Shown here piece by piece: positions 1 through 6,631 of a stretch of DNA of 64,000 nt. The stretch is from Streptomyces sp. MH60 (GTDB lineage: Bacteria; Actinomycetota; Actinomycetes; Streptomycetales; Streptomycetaceae): positions 1 to 64,000 of the forward strand of contig NZ_MULI01000040.1 in NCBI RefSeq assembly GCF_002939385.1, given 5' to 3'. The notes beneath the pieces are model-generated. The model searched no databases. It worked only from the letters and a program-made list of their open reading frames with translations, and was not told where the DNA came from. A program made the position numbers and the translations under genes. Position 1 is the first letter of the stretch; every line of letters starts with the position of its first letter.

Positions 1-291
1 TTGCTGCGGGGCCTGTACGAGGAGGCCGACGCGGGCCGCCCGGTCGCCGCGACGGCCGACGCGCTCGGCGTCAGCGCCCGCGCGCTGCACCGCCGCTCCC
101 TGGCGGCCTTCGGCTACGGCCCCAAGACGCTGGCCCGCGTCCGGCGGCTGCAACGCGCCCTCGCCCTGGCCCGGGAGGGCACGCCCCTCGCCGAGACGGC
201 CGCCCGGACCGGCTTCGCCGACCAGGCGCATCTGGCCCGGGACGTGCGGGAACTGGCGGGTGCGACGCTGGTCGAGCTACTGCGCGGCTAG
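1..291 (+). CDS. AraC-family transcriptional regulator, C-terminal fragment
   Basis: The 96 visible residues are the C-terminal part of an AraC/XylS DNA-binding domain. Residues about 13-35 form a helix-turn-helix around 'LGVSARALHRR', and a second one lies around 'AAARTGFADQAHLARDVREL', the usual F-x-D-x-x-H-x-x-R pattern of the family. The reading frame is open to the window edge, so the TTG at base 1 is probably an internal codon and the sensor domain lies outside. The 3' end overlaps the convergent VOC gene by 15 bp. The family assignment is firm; the ligand and targets cannot be seen. Confidence 0.85.
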   Translation: MLRGLYEEADAGRPVAATADALGVSARALHRRSLAAFGYGPKTLARVRRLQRALALAREGTPLAETAARTGFADQAHLARDVRELAGATLVELLRG

Positions 292-675
292 CGGCGCGAA
301 CAGGTCGACGCCGTGGCCGTCCGGGTCGTCGACGACGGCGTAGCGCTGCCCCCAGGGGGCGTCCCAGGGCTCCCGCTCGCCGTGGCAGCCGGCGCCGGTC
401 AGCTCGGCGTAGAAGGCGTCCACCTCGGCGGGCGTGTCGCACAGCAGGGCGAGCGAGTGCCGTCCGCCCCCGGCCGGCGGCTGCCACCCGGGGGTGAAGG
501 AACGGACGGAGTCCTCGGTGTCCAGGAGCAGCCGGATGCCGCCCGGCAGCTCGGCCTCGGCGTGCGGCTGCGCCTCGGAGCCCGCGGGGAAGGCGAAGCC
601 GAGCCGGCGGTAGAAGGTCACGGAGGCGGCCATGTCGGAGACGATGAGGCCGATGGCGTCGAATCGTGCGGTCAT
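277..675 (-). CDS. VOC (glyoxalase/bleomycin-resistance) family protein
   Basis: This 132-residue protein has the compact two-module VOC fold: an N-terminal 'FDAIGLIVSDMAASVTFYRR' start and a C-terminal 'RYAVVDDPDGHGVDLFAP' strand carrying the typical D-P-D-G-H/N motif. VOC proteins are metal-dependent lyases, dioxygenases or drug-binding proteins, and the substrate cannot be read from sequence. It starts at an ATG and is a single-gene unit convergent with the AraC-type gene, so it may be under that regulator's control, but no operator is visible. Length is normal for the family. Confidence 0.85.
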   Translation of the reverse strand: MTARFDAIGLIVSDMAASVTFYRRLGFAFPAGSEAQPHAEAELPGGIRLLLDTEDSVRSFTPGWQPPAGGGRHSLALLCDTPAEVDAFYAELTGAGCHGEREPWDAPWGQRYAVVDDPDGHGVDLFAPLAAQ

Positions 676-803
676 GCGGCCACCGTAGGCGGGGCGCGCG
701 GTCCCGGTCTTGAAGAAAACGGACGCCCCGCTGCCGGCACCCGTGCCTCAGAACCTGCTCAAGTCCGTTGAACGACACGGGGTGCCCGGCCGATCATGGC
801 CGC

Positions 804-1133
804 ATGTTCGGACGACTGGCCCCACCGGAACTCAACGTCCTCGTCCTGCGCGACACGGACGTCGTCGCCCACGGCATCCGCCGGGCGCTCGCCGAGGCGA
901 CGCCCGAGGAACGGCCCGGACTGGAGCGCGCCGCGGCCCTGGTCGAGCGGGCCGCCGCGGAGCCCGACGCGGCACTGTTCGCCCGCTGGGTCCACGAACG
1001 CCTCGCCGCGGCCGGTCACGAGGGCCCCGTCGACTCCGTCCGGGCGGTCAAGACCCTGCGCGAGGCGACCCCCGGACTCAGCCTGCGCCAGGCCGTCAGG
1101 CTGACGAAGGACGCCGCCGCGCACGCCCCCTAG
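804..1133 (+). CDS. Small protein with ribosomal L7/L12 C-terminal-like domain
   Basis: The gene encodes 109 residues from the ATG at 804; an upstream in-frame ATG at 768 would add 12 residues without family support. The last 30 residues ('VRAVKTLREATPGLSLRQAVRLTKD') resemble the K-x-V-R-x-x-T-G-L-G-L-K-E-A-K helix-turn-helix of the L7/L12 C-terminal domain. The N-terminal 70 residues are acidic and helical. Such stand-alone L7/L12-CTD proteins occur in actinobacteria without a known role. It lies just upstream of a lipoprotein gene on the same strand, with 48 bp between them. The function is unknown. Confidence 0.75.
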   Translation: MFGRLAPPELNVLVLRDTDVVAHGIRRALAEATPEERPGLERAAALVERAAAEPDAALFARWVHERLAAAGHEGPVDSVRAVKTLREATPGLSLRQAVRLTKDAAAHAP

Positions 1134-1181
1134 TCGCACGGGGACCGCCCCGGTGGAACACCTGTACGGCAGGATGACCGC

Positions 1182-1841
1182 ATGATTCGTCACGCGCGTG
1201 TCCTGCCGGTGCTGCTGCTGGCCCCGCTGCTGCTCACCGCCTGCGGCTCGGAGAAGGCGGGCGACCCCCGCCCGTCCGGCTCCGGCTCGGCCGCCGCCCC
1301 GGCCGCGGCCCCCGACACCGGCGAACTCGCCTCCCGCGCCCAGGCGATGGGGGTGGCCCCCGAACTGGTCTACGTCACCGAGGCCCCCGGCTTCACCCTC
1401 GCCCAGCAGTCCGTCGGCGTCCTCGGCGACGAGGGCTTCTCCGCCACCTGGGTCGACGGCGACACCCACGCGCTGCTGCGCCTGGCCGTCGACCGGGGCA
1501 CGATCACGGCCGGCACCTGCCCCGAGCAGCCCGTCGGCGACCTGTCCGACGAGCACACCACCTGCGAGCGCGACGGGGACGCCTGGTACCGCACCGGTGC
1601 CGGACGCCACGAGTACGCGCTGCCCGAGGAGGAGCACGTCGTACGCGTCTCCGCCGAGACGGACACCGTACCGCGCGACGTCCTGCGCGCGGCCGCCCTC
1701 GCCGCCCACCGCCCGGACGCCGCCGAGACCGAACGCCTCCTGCCCTCCGCCGAACCCGCGCCCGCCACGCCGGTCGAGCGCGGCGACCTGCCCCCGTTCG
1801 GCGACGGTGCCCCCGACAACCACGTGGGCGAGGGCGGCTGA
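1182..1841 (+). CDS. Putative secreted lipoprotein
   Basis: The 219-residue product has a classic lipoprotein signal: basic start 'MIRHAR', a Leu-rich core, and the lipobox L-T-A-C with the modified Cys at residue 21. A short Pro/Ala/Ser linker follows (about residues 25-45), then a small globular domain with two Cys ('GTCPEQ', 'TTCERDGD') that could form a disulfide. I do not recognise the domain. The gene is convergent with the LacI-type gene, whose open frame runs antisense through much of it. Anchoring to the outer face of the membrane is expected; the role is unknown. Confidence 0.8.
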   Translation: MIRHARVLPVLLLAPLLLTACGSEKAGDPRPSGSGSAAAPAAAPDTGELASRAQAMGVAPELVYVTEAPGFTLAQQSVGVLGDEGFSATWVDGDTHALLRLAVDRGTITAGTCPEQPVGDLSDEHTTCERDGDAWYRTGAGRHEYALPEEEHVVRVSAETDTVPRDVLRAAALAAHRPDAAETERLLPSAEPAPATPVERGDLPPFGDGAPDNHVGEGG

Positions 1842-2790
1842 CCCGGCCCGCCATCTCCGACAGGGGCTGGCGGACCGTGGTCAGGGCGGGGGCGGCCCAG
1901 CGCGCCTCGGGCAGGTCGTCGAAACCGACCACGCTCATGTCCCGGGGGACCGTCAGGCCCCGCTCGGCCAGCGCCTCGTAGACGCCGAGGGCCATCGCGT
2001 CCGAGCAGACGAACACGGCCGTCGGAGGGACGGGCAGGTCCAGCAGCTCCCGCATGCGGCGGCGGGCGGTGGCCCGGTCGAAACCGGCGTGGCGGACGTA
2101 CTCGGGGCGGTGGCGCACTCCCGCCGCGGCGAGTGCGGAGCGGTACCCGGCGACCCGTGCGCCGCTGCACTGCCTGCGCCGCCGGCCCGCGACGACGGCG
2201 ATGCGTTCGTGGCCGAGGCCCAGCAGGTGCTCGGTCGCCGTCACCCCGCCCTGCCAGTTCGCCGCACCCACGGACACCACGCCGGGCGGCGGTTCCACGG
2301 CCGGGTCGATCAGCACGAAGGGGATGCGGTGCCGCGCCAGCCAGGCGTACTGGGCGGCGGTCAACTCCGCCAGGTTGAACAGGACTCCGGAGGTGCCGCG
2401 GATCACGAGCCGGTCCAGCCCGCCGCCTTCGGGCCGCGGCTCCTCGGGGGACCCGGAGCGGGGCCGGTTCAGGCCCGCCGAGACCACGACCTCCAGGCCC
2501 GCGTCGTACGCCGCCTCCTCCACGCCGTGCAGTACGGCGCCCGACCAGGAACTCTCCAGGGAGTGCACGACGAGGTCGACCAGCCGGGGCGCCCGCGCGG
2601 TGTCGAAACGGGGGCGGCGGACATAGCCGAGGCGATCCAGCGCCTCCGCGACCCGGCGCCGGGTCGCGGGGGCCACGTCCTCGCGCCCGTTGACCACCTT
2701 GGACGCGGTCGGCACCGAGACTCCCGCCGCCCGGGCCACCACCGCCAGCGTCGGCCCGGCCGACGTGCTCCCACTCGCCGTTCGGACCAT
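1504..2790 (-). CDS. LacI-family regulator with abnormal 3' end
   Basis: Residues 1-60 are a standard LacI HTH ('LAVVARAAGVSVPTASKVVNG', 'VAEALDRLGYVRR'). Residues about 60-315 are a periplasmic-binding-protein-like sensor with the usual 'FVCSDAMALGVYEAL' and 'PRDMSVVGFDDLPEARWAAPALTTVRQP' motifs. Homology stops at 'LSEMAG' near nt 1840. About 40 C-terminal residues expected of a full LacI protein are absent, and the frame instead continues for roughly 110 Arg/Gly-rich residues antisense to the lipoprotein gene before a stop at 1504. The true product is therefore either truncated or tailed with nonsense. The sensor fold lacks its last strand, so ligand response is doubtful. The palindrome at 2824-2845 suggests autoregulation. 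Confidence 0.75.
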   Translation of the reverse strand: MVRTASGSTSAGPTLAVVARAAGVSVPTASKVVNGREDVAPATRRRVAEALDRLGYVRRPRFDTARAPRLVDLVVHSLESSWSGAVLHGVEEAAYDAGLEVVVSAGLNRPRSGSPEEPRPEGGGLDRLVIRGTSGVLFNLAELTAAQYAWLARHRIPFVLIDPAVEPPPGVVSVGAANWQGGVTATEHLLGLGHERIAVVAGRRRRQCSGARVAGYRSALAAAGVRHRPEYVRHAGFDRATARRRMRELLDLPVPPTAVFVCSDAMALGVYEALAERGLTVPRDMSVVGFDDLPEARWAAPALTTVRQPLSEMAGRVSRPRPRGCRGHRRRTGAGRRARPAWRARVRRRAGGVRSRRRPGGGRRGRPRAGRRAVRCPSRRRRVRRAPPRAARTRGVRHRCGTRRPRRARRWCARRTGRRRAARGRCRP

Positions 2791-2823
2791 CGGTCGACCA
2801 CCTCTCCGGCCCGCCCGGGCCCC

Positions 2824-2845
2824 GGATAGAAAGCGCTTCCTATCC
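2824..2845. promoter_or_regulatory. LacI-type operator palindrome
   Basis: This is a 22-bp inverted repeat with only one mismatched pair, centred on AAGCGCTT with GGATAG/CTATCC flanks. The core matches the GAAAGCGCTTTC-type operator of actinobacterial LacI repressors. It lies 34 bp upstream of the LacI-type start and no divergent metabolic gene follows it, so autoregulation is the simplest reading. Confidence 0.75.
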
Positions 2846-2979
2846 TAGGTTCGCGGTGCCACGGCGGGGAAGAGCGGGGGAGCCGGGACAGTGCCGCGTC
2901 AGGACGGGGCGCAGGTCGGCCGCCCCGAGGGCGGAGGTGGCGACTGCGGCTCCAACAGCGGCGGCTTCGACCAGCTCGG

Positions 2980-3027
2980 CTTCGGCGCGCCGAGGTACGC
3001 GAGCTTCGGCACGCCGAGGTACGCGAA
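2980..3027. repeat. Tandem 24-bp direct repeat (2 copies)
   Basis: Two adjacent 24-bp units (2980-3003 and 3004-3027) share the core CGCCGAGGTACGCGA and differ at about two positions. They sit in the 278-bp gap between the LacI-type operator and the STAS gene stop. On the minus strand they could encode a repeated 'LAYLG(A/V)PK', but that frame is not the STAS frame and has no start of its own. The rest of the gap shows no other clear feature. Confidence 0.7.
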
Positions 3028-3068
3028 GTGACGCCACGGCACCCTTGCGGACGGTGACGCCGCCGCCG

Positions 3069-3383
3069 CTACGCCGTGAAGGCCGCCACCGTGTCCAGCC
3101 CGGCCTGCCGCAGCGTCCGGTGGACGGCCGGGCGGGCACCCCGCACGGTGAGGGCGACCGGCTCCGGCGTCCGAGTCACCGTCCGCAGCAGCGCGTAGGC
3201 GCAGGCCAGGTCGATGTGGTCCAGGGCGCTCATCTCCAGGGTCCAGGCCCCCGGCTCCCGCAGCCGCGGGTCGAGGAGCAGTTCCTCCAGCAGGCGCAGC
3301 GCGGGGGCGTCCAGGTCCCCGGAAAAGGCCAGCACCGCGTGCCGCCCGTCGGCCTCGGCGATCCTCACGGGTGCGTCCGTCAC
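3069..3383 (-). CDS. STAS-domain protein (anti-sigma factor antagonist-like)
   Basis: The 104 residues form a single STAS domain: 'AVLAFSGDLDAPALRLLEELL' (strand and helix 1) and 'WTLEMSALDHIDLACAYALLRTV', where classical SpoIIAA proteins have D-S-S/T-G-x. Here the phosphorylatable Ser of that motif is replaced ('DHIDLACA'), so regulation by phosphorylation is doubtful. The GTG start is preceded by a strong GAGGAGG ribosome site 6 nt upstream. Streptomyces has many such antagonists paired with HATPase anti-sigma factors. The nearest ATPases in the window are at 6130 and 32023, not adjacent. Confidence 0.8.
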   Translation of the reverse strand: MTDAPVRIAEADGRHAVLAFSGDLDAPALRLLEELLLDPRLREPGAWTLEMSALDHIDLACAYALLRTVTRTPEPVALTVRGARPAVHRTLRQAGLDTVAAFTA

Positions 3384-3533
3384 GACAGCCTCCTCGGTGG
3401 CGCCCTACGTGCGTGGCATGCCCGGTCTCCATTGTCCCCCAGCGGTGTCCGTCGCGGCGTCCCGGAATAGATCCGCACGGCGTGACGCTGTGCTGTGCGC
3501 GGTACGAGAGTGCGGCGAAGGGCTGGTGGGCGC

Positions 3534-5042
3534 ATGCGGTCAGGCCAGACGAACCCCGTGGTCAGGACGGTCCACGGCGCGGTACGCGGCAGGTACGAGC
3601 ACGGTGTCGCCGTGTTCCGGGGCATCCCCTACGCGGCACCTCCCTTCGGACCGGGCCGTTTCCGCCCGCCCCTGCCGCCCGAGCCCTGGGACGGCGTCCG
3701 GGACGCGGGTTCCTTCGGCCCCACGGCCCCGAAACCGCCGTACTCCGAGGCCTTCGCCCGGTACCTCTCCGATCCGGCGATCCCCGGCGACGACTGCCTC
3801 AACCTCAACGTCTGGACCCCCGAACCCGGCCCCGGCGCCCGCCTGCCCGTCCTGGTCTGGCTGCACGGCGGCGCGCTGACCAGAGGCTCCTCCGCCGTAC
3901 CGGTCTACGACGGCCACACCTTCGCCCGCGACGGCGTGGTCTGCGTGTCGGTCAACTACCGACTGGGTGTGGAGGGCTACGGACTGTTCCCGGGCGTTCC
4001 CGCCAACGCCGGCCTGCGCGACCAGATCGCCGCCCTCCAGTGGGTGCGGGACTCCATCGCGGCCTTCGGCGGCGACCCCGACCGGGTCACCGTCGCCGGC
4101 CAGTCCGCGGGCGCCATCAGCACCGGCGCGCTCCTCGCCGCACCGCGGGCCCAGGGCCTGTTCCGGCGGGCCGTGCTCCAGAGCGGGGCGCCCGAGGCCA
4201 CCGACCGCGACAAGGTGCGGCGCATGGTCCGCCGCATGGCCTCCCGCCTGAAGGTCCCCGCCACCGCGGAGGCCTTCGCCGCCGCCGACCGTGACCAACT
4301 GCTGCGGGCCCAGGCCGAGGTGGGCAGATTCAGCAGCCCCGTCCTCGGCGGCCCCGGCTTCGGCCTCGTCGTCGACGGCGACGTGCTGCCCCGCGATCCC
4401 CTGGAGGCGCTCCTCGACGGCGACGCGGCCCCGGGCGTCGACCTCATGATGGGCTGGACCCGCGACGAGTACCGGCTCTGGCTGGTCCCCGGCGGCCTCC
4501 TCGAACGCGTCGACCGGCTCGGCGCGGTGGCCCTCGCGGGCGCCCGCGCCCGCTGCCACTGCGACAACGAGGTGGTACGCGGCTACCGCGCGCTGCGCCC
4601 CGACGCGGGGACCGCCGAGACCGTCGGCCAGCTCGTCACCGACCACCTGCTGCGCATCCCGATGCACCGCCTCGCCGACGCGCGGCCCGCCTCCTCGCAC
4701 GTCTACGAGTTCGCCTGGCCGTCCAACCTGCCCGACCTCGGCGCGTGCCACGCCCTGGAGCTGGGCTTCGTCTTCGACTCCGGCGACGGCCCCGACGCGC
4801 GCAGGCTCGCGGGCGAGGGGGCGCCGCAGGAGCTGGCCGACGCGATGCACGGGGCGTGGGTGCGGTACGTGGAGACCGGCGACCCCGGCTGGGCGTCCTG
4901 GGACGCCACGCACCCCGTACGAGTCTTCGGCGACGGCGCCCCGCGAACGGCCCACGGCCCGCTGGACGCTGAGTACGACCTGTGGAAGGCCGACGTCACC
5001 ACGCCCCGAGGAACGCGGCCCAGGCGTCTGGTGCGACGGTGA
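3534..5042 (+). CDS. Type-B carboxylesterase/lipase family hydrolase
   Basis: The 502 residues from the ATG at 3534 (an upstream GTG at 3495 is less likely) span a full carboxylesterase type-B fold. The N-terminus has 'GRYEHGVAVFRGIPYAAPP'. The oxyanion-hole HGG is at 111-113 and the nucleophile elbow G-Q-S-A-G has Ser191. The C-terminal 'GACHALELGFVF' supplies the catalytic His. There is no signal peptide, so it should be a cytoplasmic ester hydrolase; the substrate is unknown. The gene stands alone, divergent from the STAS gene, and its last 47 bp overlap the convergent DUF397 gene. Confidence 0.88.
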   Translation: MRSGQTNPVVRTVHGAVRGRYEHGVAVFRGIPYAAPPFGPGRFRPPLPPEPWDGVRDAGSFGPTAPKPPYSEAFARYLSDPAIPGDDCLNLNVWTPEPGPGARLPVLVWLHGGALTRGSSAVPVYDGHTFARDGVVCVSVNYRLGVEGYGLFPGVPANAGLRDQIAALQWVRDSIAAFGGDPDRVTVAGQSAGAISTGALLAAPRAQGLFRRAVLQSGAPEATDRDKVRRMVRRMASRLKVPATAEAFAAADRDQLLRAQAEVGRFSSPVLGGPGFGLVVDGDVLPRDPLEALLDGDAAPGVDLMMGWTRDEYRLWLVPGGLLERVDRLGAVALAGARARCHCDNEVVRGYRALRPDAGTAETVGQLVTDHLLRIPMHRLADARPASSHVYEFAWPSNLPDLGACHALELGFVFDSGDGPDARRLAGEGAPQELADAMHGAWVRYVETGDPGWASWDATHPVRVFGDGAPRTAHGPLDAEYDLWKADVTTPRGTRPRRLVRR

Positions 5043-5229
5043 GGTGTCCCTGCGGGGCTTTTGAGTCGCGGATGTGGACGGCGGTGGCTTCTTGGGCGAC
5101 CTCGACGCAGTTGCCGCCTTCATCGCCGCTGTAGCTGGACCTGTGCCATTCGTAGGCGACTTCGATGCAGTTGCCGCCGTCGCTTCCGCTGTAGCTCGAC
5201 TTGAACCACCGAAGTGCGCTGCCGCTCAT
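4996..5229 (-). CDS. DUF397 small acidic protein (whiJ-system partner)
   Basis: The product is 77 residues from the ATG at 5229, which overlaps the stop of the DUF5753 gene as ATGA; upstream in-frame starts are not needed. DUF397 normally has one W-x-K-S-S-Y-S-G...N-C-V-E-V block. Here the block occurs twice in tandem ('KSSYSG-SDGGNCIEVA' and 'RSSYSG-DEGGNCVEVA'), followed by the usual 'VHIRDSKAPQG...W-A-A-F-L' tail. In Streptomyces such proteins partner a DUF5753 regulator of the WhiJ type and affect development or antibiotic production. Translational coupling to the upstream regulator supports a joint complex. Confidence 0.85.
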   Translation of the reverse strand: MSGSALRWFKSSYSGSDGGNCIEVAYEWHRSSYSGDEGGNCVEVAQEATAVHIRDSKAPQGHLTVAPDAWAAFLGAW

Positions 5230-6044
5230 TGCTCTCCCAGGAGACGGTCCAGCAGATCCCTCGTGTCCTCGGGGGTGAGGGCCTGAGATCGCAGCATCGC
5301 ACATTTCTGCGTAAGGATCGCCACCTCATCGGGGTCGGCGATGAGGTGACTGCCGCGCTGGTTCTCCGTGTAGGCGAGCCGCTGGTGTTCGGGTGTCTCC
5401 AGCAGCACGAACGGCCCGTTCAGTCCTGCGTGACTCGTTCGGTCCTGAGGCAGTACCTGGAGCATGAGCCCAGGTAGCTCCGAGCACGCGCGCAGATGCC
5501 GCAACTGCTCGCGCCAGACGGTCCGTCCGCCAATCGGTGCCCGAACGACGGGCTCCCACACCACGAAGCAGGTGATCGGCGGCTCCTTGCCCTGCAGAAT
5601 CCCCTGCCGCTCGATGCGTGCCGCCGCCAGCCGGGCGATCGTGTCCTCGTCGTAGAAGGGCACGCGGCTGCGGAACACCGCCCACGCGTACGCCTCCGTC
5701 TGAAGTAGACCCGGCAACACCTGGTTCTCGTACGACGAGATGGCGATGGCCTCCCGCTCCCGGTCCAGGAACTCCTCCGCCCACAGCGGGACCAGATCCA
5801 CCTCCGGCATTTTGCTGAGCGCGATCGACAACGCCCCCTTCGTCCCCAGGAGTTCGTCGAGCTGCTCGGCGAGATCCGGCTTCAGTGGGCGGCGGCCCTG
5901 TTCGATCGAGGCGATCTGCTGCTCGCCGATGACGAATCGCTCGCCCAGCGACCTCTGGGTATGCCCGGCGGCCTGCCGGTAGAGGGCGAGCAGCGCCCCC
6001 ACCATCTTCATCGCGGAGGCGTTCCTCCGTGTCGTCGTGCCCAT
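5226..6044 (-). CDS. WhiJ-like XRE/DUF5753 transcriptional regulator
   Basis: The 272 residues consist of an N-terminal XRE helix-turn-helix (about 10-65: 'LLALYRQAAGHTQRSLGERFVIGEQQIASIEQGRRP') and a C-terminal DUF5753 ligand or partner domain ('ISSYENQVLPGLLQTEAYAWAV', then 'RTVWREQLRHL'). The ATG at 6044 has a GGAG site about 8 nt upstream; the longer frame to 6164 would run into the divergent ATPase gene. This is the DNA-binding member of a three-gene whiJ/abaA-like locus with DUF397 (coupled downstream) and an ATPase (divergent). It probably binds the inverted repeat at 6090-6110 and controls both directions. Confidence 0.88.
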   Translation of the reverse strand: MGTTTRRNASAMKMVGALLALYRQAAGHTQRSLGERFVIGEQQIASIEQGRRPLKPDLAEQLDELLGTKGALSIALSKMPEVDLVPLWAEEFLDREREAIAISSYENQVLPGLLQTEAYAWAVFRSRVPFYDEDTIARLAAARIERQGILQGKEPPITCFVVWEPVVRAPIGGRTVWREQLRHLRACSELPGLMLQVLPQDRTSHAGLNGPFVLLETPEHQRLAYTENQRGSHLIADPDEVAILTQKCAMLRSQALTPEDTRDLLDRLLGEQ

Positions 6045-6089
6045 GAGGTCGAACTCCCCACCCGCGCGCGTACGTTCACCCTCGCGCAC

Positions 6090-6110
6090 CCGTACAGACC
6101 GGATGTACGG
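6090..6110. promoter_or_regulatory. Inverted repeat in whiJ-like divergent promoter
   Basis: Perfect 7-bp arms CCGTACA (6090-6096) and TGTACGG (6104-6110) are separated by 7 nt, within the 85-bp region between the divergent regulator (starts 6044) and ATPase (starts 6130). Its position makes it the best candidate operator for the XRE/DUF5753 protein. Confidence 0.6.
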
Positions 6111-6129
6111 CCATGCGCACTGTCCCATC

Positions 6130-6567
6130 ATGACCACGGAGCGTGACCCTCGTCCCGTGAACAACGAAACTCCACCCCCGTCCCCACGTGAGCGCTTCTA
6201 TCGCCGGGAGCGCCGGTCCGTCCCCGCCGCGCGGGAGTTCGCGAGGGAGGCGCTCGCCGACTGGGGGGTGCGCGGCCGCGCGGACGACGTGGTGCTGTGC
6301 GTCAGTGAACTGGCGACCAACGCCCTGCTGCACGGCGTACCGCCGGGCCGGGGCTTCCTGCTGCGGTTGCTGCCCTGCGGCGACGGCGTACGCGTCGAGG
6401 TCCATGACAGCGGGGACGGCGTACCGGCCGTACCGCTGGACCCCGGCGGGTCGGACGAGGGCGGGCGCGGGCTGCTGCTGGTGTCGGAGCTGGCGGACAA
6501 GTGGGGCGTGACGGAGCGGGAGCCCGGCAAGGTCGTGTGGTTCGAGTGCGCCGTCCCGGTGGACTGA
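6130..6567 (+). CDS. Anti-sigma-factor-like ATP-binding protein (HATPase_c_2)
   Basis: The 145 residues carry the GHKL ATP-binding fold: N box 'VVLCVSELATNALLHG' (E-L-x-T-N-A), G1 box 'VHDSGDGVP' and G2 box 'DEGGRGLLLVSELADKWG'. The fold ends with the usual 'KVVWFECAVP'. The ATG at 6130 is used here; a GTG at 6157 is a possible alternative. Stand-alone proteins of this kind resemble RsbW/SpoIIAB kinases. As the divergent partner of a WhiJ-like regulator and DUF397 protein it fits the abaA/whiJ arrangement, where the ATPase modulates the regulator. Confidence 0.87.
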   Translation: MTTERDPRPVNNETPPPSPRERFYRRERRSVPAAREFAREALADWGVRGRADDVVLCVSELATNALLHGVPPGRGFLLRLLPCGDGVRVEVHDSGDGVPAVPLDPGGSDEGGRGLLLVSELADKWGVTEREPGKVVWFECAVPVD

Positions 6568-6614
6568 CGGGCACGCCCGTCTGCCCTCGGGGGCCTTCAC
6601 CGGATCTCCACGCT

Positions 6615-6630
6615 CCGTCACCTGTGACGG
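6615..6630. terminator. Bidirectional terminator hairpin
   Basis: The inverted repeat CCGTCAC-CT-GTGACGG (effective 6-bp stem with a tetraloop) sits between the convergent ATPase (ends 6567) and DD-carboxypeptidase (ends 6632) genes. No U-tract follows, as is common in Streptomyces. Confidence 0.6.
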
Positions 6631-6631
6631 G

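Noticed and set aside
1198..2829. 543-codon plus-strand ORF across the lipoprotein and LacI genes
   Set aside because: Arg/Pro/Ser-rich shadow of two real genes with codon bias in the wrong positions; no family similarity.
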